A stretch of 64,000 bases of DNA from Atherix ibis (taxonomy: Eukaryota > Arthropoda > Insecta > Diptera > Athericidae), in the NCBI GenBank assembly GCA_958298945.1, contig OY282607.1, positions 92,511,270-92,575,269 on the forward strand, read 5' to 3'. The notes below the pieces were generated by a model. It worked only from the letters and a program-made list of their open reading frames with translations, was not told the DNA's origin and did no database searches. The position numbers and the translations under genes are program-made. Below are positions 22,515-34,073 of the stretch, in pieces. Within the stretch, counting starts at the first letter, position 1; each line of letters opens with the position of its first letter.

Positions 22515-23415
22515 GGGCGGATTTGTGGATATGCCAGGGAGAGAAGGACCATCTTCTTCCACCAATGTCGACGGTCGTCTTCACCTCTTTTTACTTTTCT
22601 TTGATGTTTTTTTTATTTTTAAATAATTTTTTTTATATCTTCCTAATTTTTTTTTAGCTATTCCTGGGAATAGGCCAGGGAGAGAAGGATCATCTAAGTT
22701 TCTCCCACCAACATCGACGGTCAGCTTCGCGTCTTTTTACTTTTCTTTGTTTTTTGGGCTCTTCTTTTTATTTTTATTTTTAACTAAATTTTTTTTATAT
22801 CGTCCTAATTTTTTTTAGCTAACCCTGGAGATAGGCCAGGGAGAAAAGGACCATTTAAGTTTCTTCCACCAATGTCGACGGTCGTCTTCTTTTTATTTTT
22901 AATCTTAAATAATTTTTTTTTATATCGTCCTAATTTTTTTTAGCTAACCCTGGAGATAGGCCAGGGAGAGAAGAACCATCTAAGTTTCTCCCACCAACGT
23001 CGACGGTGGGCTTCACATCTTTTTACTTTTCTTTTGGTAATTGGGCTCTTCTTTTTATTTTTAATCTTAAATAAATTTTTTTTATATCGTTCTAATTTTT
23101 TTTTAGCTATCCCTGGAGATAGCCCAGGGGGAAAAGGACCATCTAAGTTTCTCGCACCAACGTCGATTGCCGGCTTCACCTATTTTTACTTTTCTTTGTT
23201 TTTTGTGCTCTTCTTTTTATTTTTATTTTTAACTAAATTTTTTTTATATAGTCCTAATTTTTTTTAGCTATCTCTGCGGATATGCCATGGGGAGAAAGAC
23301 CATCTAAAATTCTTCCACCAATGTCGACGGTCGTCTTCACATCTTTTTACTTTTCTTTTGGTAATTGTGCTCTTTTTATTTTTAGTCTTAAATAATTTTT
23401 TTTATATCTTCCTAG
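22515..23415. repeat. Tandem repeat, unit about 125-162 bp, six copies
   Basis: Each unit contains a conserved core (CCAGGGAGAGAAGGACCATC then TTTCTCCCACCAACGTCGAC) followed by a long T-rich tail ending TTTTTTTTAGCTA. The GCCAGGG landmark recurs at 22533, 22674, 22835, 22960, 23122 and 23284, giving spacings of 141, 161, 125, 162 and 162 bp. Minus-strand translations of the units give Lys-rich fragments such as KKLERYKKN with PWPISRVS. They are open only in part and do not form a protein I recognise. Confidence 0.88.
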
Positions 23416-23960
23416 CAAATTTTAGCCTTTCCAATTTTTATATCTTCCCTCAATTCTTATTTCTTCTCTTTTTGCCTGGATAGTTTTTCTATTTTTTTTT
23501 GCAATTTTTTTCAGATTTTACTATTTTTTCTTCTTTTTTCTTCTTTCCTTTCTATGGAGAGCTTAACACATTCGGGTGTCTCTATTATCCCCTTATAAGT
23601 TCCGGCATGATTTTTTTCTTTGCAATCTTCGCATAAAACTAGCAACAAGCATTCGTAGCAGAAACAAAGTGCTATCTGAGTATTGTAGTCATTACCCATA
23701 CTTCTGCAGAACTTTATGTTAAAAGAATTTTTATATTTTTTACCCAAATTTTTATATATTCCCGTCCTTTCCAACATTCCAAAAATACTATTTATTTTAA
23801 GAAGCAGATTGTATACGAGTTGCTTAATCGCATCCATTAAAATCTGAAGAGCAACGCACACCGAGAAATTTAGCTAATCGCTTACGAGCTTCTTGATCAC
23901 GTGTATTGGAATCAGAAGCAGAACGTTTACGAGCTATTTGATCGGGACGAACAGTGCATG
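23416..23960 (-). other. Unrecognised region with a Cys-rich open frame
   Basis: A 116-codon minus-strand frame (23861 to 23511) contains the cysteine-rich stretch CFCYECLLLVLCEDCKEKNH and a basic C-terminus. The sequence just upstream (about 23950-23870, another frame) reads PDQIARKRSASDSNTRDQEA, an ARKR-type repeat. I do not recognise either. The position between the tandem array and the Helitron fragment suggests mobile-element origin. Confidence 0.35.
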
Positions 23961-24260
23961 TTGACGTGAATCTTGGTGCATTCTAGTACAATGTCAATTA
24001 CGACTACAGTCTACATTCAAGTGTAGGCATCGGCAAAATGGATAAGATGTATAGACATTGCAGTGCACGAAAGTTCAATAATGAAACATCAGGAATGTGC
24101 TGATCAATGGCATCCAAAGTTAAACTTTCGGCTTTGCATCCACCACCTGAAGCTCTGTTGTCATTACTTTCGGGCAGGATGATTTGGAAGACGAAAAGCC
24201 TGAACCTGAACCTCGGTTAACATTGCTTTCGGGCAGGTTTTCATTGCGTACGATGATTTA
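23960..24260 (+). mobile_element. Helitron fragment (N-terminal Cys-rich region of the Rep/Hel protein)
   Basis: The plus strand from about 23985 reads NVNYDYSLHSSVGIGKM, then CSARKFNNETSGMC (about 24057-24100) and KVKLSALHPPPEALLSLLSG (about 24115-24177). This is the order and wording of the conserved Helitron-like segment (DY--H--V-IG-M, C--C-A-KF--E-PGMC, KV-L---PPEPL--LLSG). A stop follows GMC. The LLSGR segment is partly repeated 70 bp downstream. No helicase or Rep motifs follow, so only a short relic remains. Confidence 0.75.
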
Positions 24261-24509
24261 GAAGAAGCAAAGACCAAAAATATTATTTATTTAATGAACA
24301 AAAAATCATTTTAAAATTTAATTTAATGAACAAAAAATTATTGTCTGCTATTTATTGTGTACATGCAAATGAGTGTCTTCTTTGTATATTTGTACATACT
24401 TCAAACAAATTATAAAAAAATTAAAAGAGATATTACAACGCATGCCGGACTTTAGCTAATATATTATAAAATAAATATTGCAAAATAATTTTATATTTAA
24501 TTTGAATAT

Positions 24510-26310
24510 ATTGTACAATAAATATAATTGAAAACAGAACTTTCTGGGAACTATCCAATTTGCACTTTTGAAAATAAAATTCAATAAAATTTACTTAAAA
24601 TTCAAATTTAAATTATATTTTTTTAAGATATTATATTTTTTAAGTTTTTCCATTTTGTTCAAATTATAAAATTATTTTATTAATTGCCACAAGCCTTCTT
24701 GCAGGACTAGATCCTTTTAGGGTTATTTTCGATGAGTTTGAAGTTTGAAGACTATCTATATAAATACATTATTATACGAGAGTCGTTCAATAAGTCCTTA
24801 GATAATCCGAGAAATTGCGCTCGTAGTGTCGGTAAAGATTTTTTTTTTGTAAGTAGCATTATCGACAGGAAAGCTGTCAAAATTTCAGCTCGATCGATAG
24901 CGTAGGTCAATTTCTATCGTCGATTAAAGTTAACGACATTTATTTGTGCATAACAATGGAAAAAAGCGAGCTTAGGGCTGTCATCAAACATCTCCATTTG
25001 AAAGGCTTAAGCCCGAAAGAAATCAAAGCCGAGTTGGATGCAGTTCATGGCACATCTGCACCTGTGTTTGCGATGGTTTACAATTGGCTGGATGAATTCA
25101 AACGTGGCCGTTCACCCACAAAAGATGAACATCGTTCAGGACGCCCAGTTGAGGTGTCTACTCCTGAAATCATCGACAAAATCCACGATCTGATTTTGAA
25201 CGATCCGCGAATTAAAGTGCGCGAATTAGTTGAGGCCACGGGCATATTACAAGGTACAGTCGCTTCAATTTTGCATGAAAAATTGTCTGTGAAAAAAATT
25301 TCGGCAAGATGGGTGCCGCGTTTGCTCTCAGAGGAGAATAAGCACAATCGTGTAGTGGACTCTGAGGCTATGTTGGCACTCTTTCAACGCAATCCTGCCG
25401 AATTCCTTCGTCGATATGTCACTGTGGACGAAACCTGGATACACTACTACACTCCAGAAACGAAGAGACAGTCATCACAGTGGATTTTCAAGGGTGAACG
25501 GGCTCCGAAGAAGGCAAAAACTATGGCATCGGCCGGCAAGGTGATGGCCACGGTCTTTTGGGATTCGCAGGGCATCATTTTTATCGACTACTTGGAAAAA
25601 GGAAAAACAATAACAGGAGCGTATTAGCGAGGAAATCAAAGAGAAACGCCCCCATCTGAAGAAGAAAAAAGTCCTCTTGCATCAGGACAATGCGCGTCTG
25701 CACACCTGCGCTGTTTCCATGGCCAAAATTGTGGAATTCAGAATGGAATTGTTGCAGCATCCCGCTTATTCACCAGATTTGGCCCCGAGTGACTATTTTC
25801 TTTTTGGCAAAATCTGAAGAAATGGCTTGGCGGACGACGGTTCACTTCCAACGAGGACGTCATTGCTCAAACGGATAAGTATTTTGCAGAACTTCCGAAA
25901 TCCTATTTTTTTGACGGAATAAAAATTTTGGAAAAACGGTTGGGAAAGTGTATAGAGCTAAAAGGAGATTATGTTGAAAAATATATATATATATTTTCAT
26001 CTTTTTCTAAGGACTTATTGAACGACCCTCGTAGCTTTCAATTCTAGACTTAAAACAATTGGATTATCATGCTGACATCAATCTCTTCTTCTTCATTTTT
26101 TCAAGAAATACGGGACAATAACATCTTTAGACCAAAATACACATGGAAAAGTCACAATGACCTCTTCTTAATCACTTGTTGGTTTTAGAGCCCATTTATG
26201 GTGATTTTACTTATTGACATTGTGTATTACTGAGCAAGAAATGAAGCTCTTAAATATCCTCGGCAGACTAGTAAAGTCTATTTTCAACAAAAACAATAAT
26301 ATATTTTTTA
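24510..26310 (-). mobile_element. Decayed DD41D transposon (relic 3) split by a mariner
   Basis: Right of the nested mariner the minus strand at about 26240-26050 gives VNK-NHHKWALKP, EEVIVTFPCVFWSKDVIVPY and FLKK, matching the family's VNKQNCR-WG-ENP, VTVWCGFWS and IGPYFFEN block. Left of it (about 24750-24690) a C-terminal FKLIENNPKRI-SCKKA remnant is followed by an AT-rich tail like that of the other copies. The central catalytic part is gone. The mariner at 24777-26031 lies between the two halves. Boundaries are approximate. Confidence 0.65.
24777..26031 (+). mobile_element. Near-complete irritans-like DD34D mariner
   Basis: A 1255-bp element flanked by TA. The 26-bp ends (CGAGAGTCGTTCAATAAGTC... 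and its complement at 26031) differ at one base. The transposase starts at 24956 (MEKSELRAVIKHLHLKGLSP). It shows the helix-turn-helix pair, the WVPRLLSEENKHNR linker (WVPHEL-type motif), VDETWIHYYTPETKRQSSQW (first Asp), VMATVFWDSQGIIFIDYLEK, LLHQDNARLHT (second Asp) and YSPDLAPSDYFLF (third Asp, 34 residues on). It then runs to KCIELKGDYVEK. Two lesions are visible: a short deletion after TITGAY (about 25622), which creates an immediate TAG, and a frameshift after YFLFGK near 25812. It is the best preserved transposase in the window, but not functional as it stands. Confidence 0.92.
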
Positions 26311-29300
26311 TATATTTTTCGAATTTGTTGTTTATTGCAAAAAAAAGAGTACAGAATAAATAAAAAACAAAATCAAAATAAATTATTTCAATTTTCTATT
26401 AACAATTTTTACATATGGCAATATTTTACTTCGAAGAACATATTTGCTAAAAACACATTTTCTAATGATTTTCAGAAAATGCTATAAATTATTGACAAAA
26501 TTTATTGAAAGGAATATATTTGAAAAAAAAATTTCATTTCTCTAAAAAAAGTTCATAATATTAACGATGGCAATCTTTTTCAAAACGAATAGAAAATCTA
26601 AATTGTATGTAAATTGAAAGGCTGAAAGCGCGTACGTTTATAAATCATCTACGTGTACACGAATATCTTCTGATTTATTTGATCAGGAAAGATTCTAACT
26701 TTTTTGTATCGTATATTGAAAATAAACTAAAAAATATATTCTTTTATTTCGTTTTTCTATTTAAAGCAAAAAGAATTTTGATAATACGAGTATATTCTTG
26801 AACTATATTTATCAGATGTTATTTAAGACCATTTTGATTTATTTCAACAAAAAAACATTTCACTACCAAATATAATAGAAGCTGCTTATCTATAATATAA
26901 TATAACAAATTCCTTTAATATTTTAATATAATCTTTATTTAAGAAAGAAAATTCTTTTGAATAATAGATCAAATCAACAAATAATAACTGTTAACAAATT
27001 CTTGTTTTACTTCAACATTAAAAACTCTATTTATATAAATAATATCGAAATAAATAAGATTTACCTAAATAAATAGAAAATAATTATAAAGTTTTTATAA
27101 GATTCAAATAAAAAATCACTTTAACCATCAGAAAACACATCTAAATTCTTCTCCCTATTCAAATAGAGGCAAATCGATTTATTTATCTTTGTTTTAAAGT
27201 AAAATAACAATATTAAATGTAAATTTAATTAAAAAAAAAATAAAAAAAATAGAAAGTTTTGCAAAAGAACTTTTAGGTCCTAAATAAACAAAATTTTGGG
27301 GATCCCATTCAATTCGTGTATAAATAATACAAATAAAATCAATTGAGTACAAAAATTATTGAAACTTGTTACTTCTGTTAATATATTATTGATCTAGAAA
27401 AATTATTGAGCTAAATTACTTAAATAGGAATTATTTATATATTTTATTTAAGCTTATTTAAGCTTTCTTTTGATAGTATTCATAAATATACTCGGTCTTT
27501 TTTATAGACCCATCTAAAATTAAATTTATTTATTGTATATGTTTAGTAGATGGAAATCATATTATTATAAATGGTAAACAAAATAAATAATTAATTTTAG
27601 GATAAATTTTAACCAATAATATTTTAGTAAAAAAAAATTAATAATTGAATTTTTTTTAGAAAAATCACTCTTCAATAAATTTTAACAGCAGCAAATAAAT
27701 AATTAAACTAAATAATAATTAAAAATAATCTACTCCATCAGAAAAACGGCGAAATATTATATTAATATAATATTTATCTAATAATTATTTCGATTTTATC
27801 TATTTCCGTTGTATTAATAAGTTTTACAAATTCAATCAACTTCTTATAAACTATTGGAAATTTTTGATTACTTTTCAAATTGAGAATAAAGTTTCAAATT
27901 AAAATTTCAATTAATTTTTCCAATACTTATCAAACGCTTATTATTTTCTTCTATCAAATAACTTTTCTTCTACCTTTTAATCAAATTAAATGTATACTAT
28001 CAATTTTTCCTATCAGATTTATTTACAATTATTTACAAGTATGGATATTTATTAGTCTTCATTGTAGTAAGATTAATTGTTAAAGTTAAATGCCTATTTA
28101 ATATTATATATATTAGTTAATATATTTTGTTTCTAGTTTTTTTCACAATTACCTTATAAAAAAGACTTGTAAAAACTTTTATAGAAAGCATTTAAAAAAA
28201 AACTTTTAATAAAAGATCCCAAACTTTCTTACAAATTATATTTTAAAAAAAATTAAAATTAAAATTAATCAAAATAATTAATTTATAATTTAAGAAAGAT
28301 TTATCTTCATTGCGATTTCTATATTTTCTCACTTTTTCTTTTTTTTATATAGTTGATTTAATTGCTACAAAAGTGGAAAATTAATTTGAAAATAAATATA
28401 ATCATTTTGTGTTTAGGTTTTTTTTATCACTTTTTCAATATTTGAATCATTTTCATTTTCTTTTGCTCCTTAATTACAGTATTATCTTATACAACAACAA
28501 CAAAAAAATAAAGTTAAATATTGTCCTTGTATAACATTTTGTGAAAAGGTTCGTCCTTTTATATGTGATAGTATTATGAATTTACACAAGAACCCAACAA
28601 GCAATAACAGACTATTTAGTCTGATCCGATTACGAATTTAATTTCATTAAACAATGTGTTAGTAAGCCGACAAAATAAATACTTGAGGCATAACAAAAAC
28701 TGTTAGATTTATAAAACAAATAGCAAAAGGAAAATAGAAACTCTTACGAATTAACATATTAAATGCTCTGACTTCGCTTTATTTTAATTTTGGACAACTT
28801 TAAAATAATTAATTTACGTAAATATTTCGAAGCTTTTCTTATTGTCATATCGTCCTTTACTACCATAGAAATCTTCCAACGCCATCGTGGACATTATACT
28901 GTTGGTTAAAGGTCGACACAGGTGGGCCACTTGAAATGCTCATCAACAGATACTAACTTAAGCAATCCCTTTTTGGTTCCTTTTTTAATGAAATATACAC
29001 CAGCGCATAGTAAACAGCAACAAATTATCTACAGTTATTCATTCATATTTAAATAAAGCTTTTACTAGTAAACACCTTTATCCAAATATTACTGTTTTTA
29101 TTTGAACTGACGAAAATTTAATTATTGTAAATATGCTAAGTTTAATTTCTTGGCTTTTTCAATTAAGAATATTCATTTTGATTAGAAGATAGATGGGTGG
29201 GTATTTACTAATCAAATCTTATCGTGAATGAAAACGGCCTTAGAAATGCATATTTAATATTGATCTTAGGAAATGAATATTGTAAAATTTATTATTTCTT

Positions 29301-29942
29301 TCAAATTTATTTTTTCAAAAATATCGGTAAATTTTAAAATGAACTTACGACTCAAATAGTTATGCTTATTAATGGATTTTTTCCTATTTCTACGGTTATA
29401 AAGTTATGACAGAAAAGAAAAAATTAATAGCACTTTCATAAATATAAAAATTTTATTTATAAGATTTTTTTAAATATTTTTTTAATATAGTTTACATATT
29501 ATTTGTTTAAGACGACTAACACTACAACTTCCGAAGAAAATATCGTTAACGTGAAAACCTCATAAATGTTGTACATGGTTTACTAGCTGGCACAGCAAAA
29601 TGTATCTGTGTGATTAGATTGTAACTAGCATTTGAAGAGCATTAAAACTCTTCAAATGCTAGTTACAATAATAATTATTATTAGAACAATAAAAAAAACA
29701 ATTTTGAATATATTTTTTATTGTAATTATTTTTCAATTAAATAAATTAGTCAAAAGATTTATAAATGTTATGTTTTTTGATAAAAATAAAATAACAGCTG
29801 ATAATCAGTATATGGTATTTTGACAGTCATCTGTAAACAATCAATTTGGAAAGTACGTTTTTATTTAGAGCGATTAAGTAACTTTCTTTTTTTTAGAAAT
29901 CGTGCGGAATTTTATTTATTATTACAAATAAAATAACTTAAA
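26311..29942. other. Gene-free, extremely AT-rich stretch
   Basis: No gene or transposon recognised over 3.6 kb. A 67-codon frame at 27880 is Ile/Phe/Asn-rich chance coding. A minus-strand patch near 29010-28885 reads YFIKKGTKKGLLKLVSVDEH followed by FKWPTCVDL, which looks more protein-like than its surroundings, but I cannot assign it. Confidence 0.5.
29618..29669. repeat. Perfect 22-bp inverted repeat (hairpin), 8-nt loop
   Basis: Arms 29618-29639 and 29648-29669 are exact reverse complements around the loop cattaaaa. It lies about 270 bp upstream of the SDR start codon. Confidence 0.92.
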
Positions 29943-31053
29943 ATGTATAAAACCGAATTGATTTACTATTTCTCACCACTGTATGTTGCGACATTTGTTT
30001 ATTTGGTAAGAAAATTACGAGAATATCAATGGGGATGGGTCAGAAACAATTCAACTTTAAAAGGAAAGTTGTTCATAATTACTGGCGCAAATACCGGATT
30101 GGGATACGAAACAGCAAAGGCTCTTGTCAAAAGAGAAGGGACTGTTATTATAGCTTGCAGAAGTTTAATAAGGGCTAACGAAGCAATATCAAGAATTCGT
30201 CAAAAAACAGCCAATGGAACTTTGGTACCAACCTTATATATTACCTACAGAACAAAAAGTTAAGTGCTAATTTGTTTGTTAATATCTATTTGTAGAGTGC
30301 ACTGGAACTTGACTTAGCATCTTTTGATTCGATCAAAAGTTTCGCTTCCGAAATCAAAACCAACTATCCAAATTTTGATTGTCTTATAAATAATGCAGGA
30401 ATGGCTATACAAACAAAACAATATACCAAAGAAAACTTCGAAATTCATTTTGGAGTTAATCATTTGGGCCATTTTCTACTAGTAGATTTATTGAAAGACT
30501 ATATATTACGAAATAATAGTCGAATAGTAGTTGTTTCATCAAAAATGCATGAACGTGGCAAAATTGATTTGGATCATCTTGGAAAGTATTCTAATGATGA
30601 AAGACCTCAGCGAACTAATCCATATTATAATAATTCGAAATTAGCTAATTTCTACTTTGCCAGAGAACTTTATCGTCAGGGATTCGATTGTCATGTTCTT
30701 TGTCCTGGATTATGTCATACAGATTTTTTTCGAGACTATAATCCTCGATGGTATCACTATATACTATTCTCACCAATTGTCTGGCTTATGTTAAGATCTG
30801 CCGAACAGGTATTGAAATTTTTGTCTCCTTATTAAAAAAAACTCATTCCAATATATAAATTTTCAATTTTAAGGGAGCTCAAAATATAATCTATTGTGCA
30901 ACAGATAATTTGAATACGACAGAAAAAAACCCACTTGCTGGTTATTATGTACGTGATGTTAAACAGAGTAAATCGAAATTTCGATTTGATGATCAAGTTT
31001 CCAAAACATTATGGGATGAGAGTGCTAAAATGTGTGCTCAACATAATAAATAA
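29943..31053 (+). CDS. Retinol-dehydrogenase-like short-chain dehydrogenase/reductase
   Basis: Three exons (29943-30224, 30296-30808, 30874-31053) join in frame to 324 codons. The N-terminus has one hydrophobic anchor (YYFSPLYVATFVYLV, residues 8-22), then the SDR Rossmann signature TGANTGLG (47-54), the DLAS strand end (100-103), NNAG (126-129), the active-site serine in IVVVSSKMH (about 172-180), and the YNNSK catalytic Tyr/Lys (about 205-209), followed by CPGLCHTDF. Length and motifs fit the insect group related to retinol dehydrogenases 11-14, which are membrane-bound NADP(H) oxidoreductases acting on retinoids or lipid aldehydes. The real substrate is unknown. Introns are 71 and 65 bp; the first donor is GTACCA, off consensus but the only one that keeps the frame. 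The start is the first ATG after several upstream stops. Confidence 0.9.
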
Positions 31054-31889
31054 ATCTACAGAATGAAAATAAATACTATAAGTTAATTATATAAAATTAT
31101 ATATTTTTATTTTAAATGTAATTTTTTTTATAATGTGAAGGATTTAATATAGATTTTAAATTCGATAAGTATGTATTTTTATTGAAATATATTATTTGAA
31201 TTTTAACATGTTCAAAAAAACAAAATACTATTGTATTAATATATTTTTTGTTATTTTTCTAAAGATTCTGGTCAATATTACCACAAACCGGAATTTTCCA
31301 AGAGATTTTCCGTTTTTTTTTAAAGAATTTTCAAAACAAGATTATTTTTATTACTATTTAATTAAATAAAATATATGGAATATTGAAATTGAAATTATAC
31401 TAAATAATTACGATAAAATTTTTTTTAAGTAACCGAAATGGAAAGTAATACTTATTGTCCAATCTGTCTTTAAAATATATCATCATAACATATTACCCAA
31501 TACTTTGATGTACATTTTCCAAATTACAAATAAAAGACAAATATTGCAGCCTTCAAACGGCAATTATTACTGACACCTGTCAAGTGGAGTATCTCGAAAA
31601 ACTTTAAAATTTTGTGATTTTGAGTTTTATTGCACAAAAGAAATGCATTCGAGTTCCTCGTGTCAGGTACATCGTGTGACAACATAATTAATTAATCCTG
31701 GAGCCACAGAAGAAATTTAATATTTCTTTGTGTTTTCCAGTGTATATTAAATTACTGCAAGAGAACTTATTGATTTGTTACTGAAATGTAAGTTATTGAG
31801 TGTGCTATATTATGTAAGGCAAATGTCCTTGTTTAAGTAATATAAATAAATAAAATATTGTGTGTACACAGTGTTCGACATCAGTATTA

Positions 31890-32744
31890 ATGGAATATTC
31901 GACAACGCGGAGTTCCAACGTGAATGGCACTGAGGTGTCGAACTTTGAACAAAGCCAAAGAAACGAAGCAAAATCATCTCGAGGAGCATCATCAAAACCG
32001 AATGTTAGAATTATTCCAATTCATGTGGAAGGATACGATAAACCATTATTAAATGATACTGTTGATTCTAAATTATATACAAGTCAGGCAAAAACAATAT
32101 TTAATGATATACCCCAAACAGGTTCAATTTCTAGCCGTAATAAAGAAATACCCGTACGAAACATGGGACAAAGTTCGTCAACTTTTTCTAACTCATCAAA
32201 AGCTAGATCACAATCTCCACGAAACAAGGCTGAAACATACAAAACAGAAACCAATCGATTTAATGCCACACATCAGGCATATAATCAAAATTATCCAAGT
32301 CAAGGAATATTAGATGCATATATGCAATCCGAATGCAATGAAAAAGTCAATTTTCAACCCCAAGCGCCAATAGATCCAATAGAGAAAATTCAGCAAATCC
32401 AAAAAGAAATTTTAGAACTAATGGATAAAATAGAAAATTACAAAGGTGGTCCGCGAAATTGTAAAGAGTATATGTATCTTGATGAAATGCTTACGCAAAA
32501 TCTATTAAAATTGGATCAAATCGATGCTGATGGAAAAGATAATATAAAATCAGCTAGAAAAGAAGCAATTAAATTTGTAAATAAATGTATTTCATTACTT
32601 GAATCTAAAATGGAATCGTTCGAAAAACTTGACGAACTTGAGCAACAGCAACACCAATACAAACATGGAACGAATAACATAGAAACTCAAACGACTTCTG
32701 CAATTGATAATAATAATGAGGTAAAAACTAAAAATTCTTTATAA
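31890..32744 (+). CDS. stv: BAG-domain co-chaperone, starvin-like
   Basis: A 284-codon single coding exon starts at ATG 31890 (MEYSTTRSSNVNGTEV). A 5' untranslated exon probably ends at about 31787 with the donor GTAAGT, and an acceptor (ACACAG) lies at 31866-31871. The N-terminal two thirds are Ser/Asn/Gln-rich and look disordered, with one RIIPIHVEGYDKPL motif that resembles the IPV-type motifs of BAG3 used to bind small heat-shock proteins. The BAG domain occupies about residues 171-255 (PIEKIQQIQKEILELMDKIE, YMYLDEMLTQNLLKLDQIDA, SARKEAIKFVNKCISLLESK). BAG domains bind the Hsp70 ATPase domain and act as nucleotide exchange factors. In Drosophila, starvin is the BAG3 homologue involved in muscle and stress proteostasis. 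Upstream alternative exons, common in starvin, are not visible here. Confidence 0.85.
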   Translation: MEYSTTRSSNVNGTEVSNFEQSQRNEAKSSRGASSKPNVRIIPIHVEGYDKPLLNDTVDSKLYTSQAKTIFNDIPQTGSISSRNKEIPVRNMGQSSSTFSNSSKARSQSPRNKAETYKTETNRFNATHQAYNQNYPSQGILDAYMQSECNEKVNFQPQAPIDPIEKIQQIQKEILELMDKIENYKGGPRNCKEYMYLDEMLTQNLLKLDQIDADGKDNIKSARKEAIKFVNKCISLLESKMESFEKLDELEQQQHQYKHGTNNIETQTTSAIDNNNEVKTKNSL

Positions 32745-34073
32745 TTACACTAATAATGTTTTCCAACAATAACAAAATCCATATATGCATATATACCATA
32801 CATGCTGTAAACAAAGTTATAGATAAATTATAAACAATGATTAAATTTTTATTTTTCTTTAAGCTTCTATTAAAAAGTAACGATATTTTTCGATTTATAC
32901 TAAATATGTTATAACCTTGGCATATTAACAGTTTTTGTATTGTATTTTAATGATAAAAATTGACAAACATAAAAAGAAAAATTGAAATAAATTTAGCATT
33001 AAATAATTTATTTAAAAAATTAATCTACTAAACTAGGATAGCCTGATTAATAATATTACTATAAGTGGAATTATATGATCAAATATAATTATAGGATGGA
33101 TCAATAGAAAAAATGATATTATTGTGAATCTGAAACATGAATAATCGATAAGTATGAGTAATAATACAAATAATAATAATGACTCGAATAAGATATGTTA
33201 TGACAAGAGTACAAGAATAAATGAATCGATTTGTACATTTGTAACAAATAATCAAACTAGATTTTAATTTAGTTTTAAATTTTTAAATTTATAATTACTA
33301 TAGCAAAAATATATAACTGTGCCTATTATGCTAAAAATCACAACAACAAAAAATGGTAAAATAATGAAAATGTGTCTGTTACAAACTAAAAAAAGCACTT
33401 ATTATTATGATCTCTGCTTCATTAACTGGCAAATAAGTTAACAGAATGGAATTAGTTACTATTAATGATTTTATCTATATTACTAATTACAAGAGTATTT
33501 ATTTTAAAATGTTTGTATATTTTTTAATATAATCAGAAAAATTAGACATAATTTTAATAAGCCAAGAAATAGTATTATTGAAATTTGTTAAATTTTTCAT
33601 TTAAGAAATTTTATTATATGAATTATTAAAAAGAATCTCTTAAAAATATATTAACCACTAAATAAACGCATATACTTAATTAACATCAATCACCATTAAT
33701 TTTTGCTATTTTCTCATCTGTCCATTTGCAAAAAATACTATTTTCAAACAAAACTCGACAAAATCAATATTATTTTAAGTTAGTGTTTTATCAACGAAAA
33801 TAATAATTATTTAGTATTTATTCTAGGTAAATTTGAATATAGATAATATATTTAAAATTATTATAATAATAACATTAATCCATTGAGAATTCATCAATTT
33901 ACTTATAAAGAAAAAGTGTCTATGTAGAAAATAAAAGAATAATTTATATATATTGTTTATAATTAAAATATATTATATATTCAATAAATTATTAAAAGAA
34001 AATACAATTTTATCTGCTTTAATTCTATTTTTAATTTTATCTCTTTTGACATTTAAATAAAATATGCATTTAC
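32745..34073. other. Intergenic/3' region between convergent genes
   Basis: AT-rich sequence between the starvin stop and the Vps51 stop, with many AATAAA-like words on both strands. No other gene seen. Confidence 0.6.

Noticed and set aside
22515..23415. Regularly spaced repeats considered as a CRISPR-like array
   Set aside because: Whole units of 125-162 bp are repeated, without unique spacers, in a eukaryotic genome.
28885..29010. Minus-strand patch reading YFIKKGTKKGLLKLVSVDEH then FKWPTCVDL
   Set aside because: Protein-like in composition, but short, with no flanking splice sites or family I can name; left as unassigned spacer.
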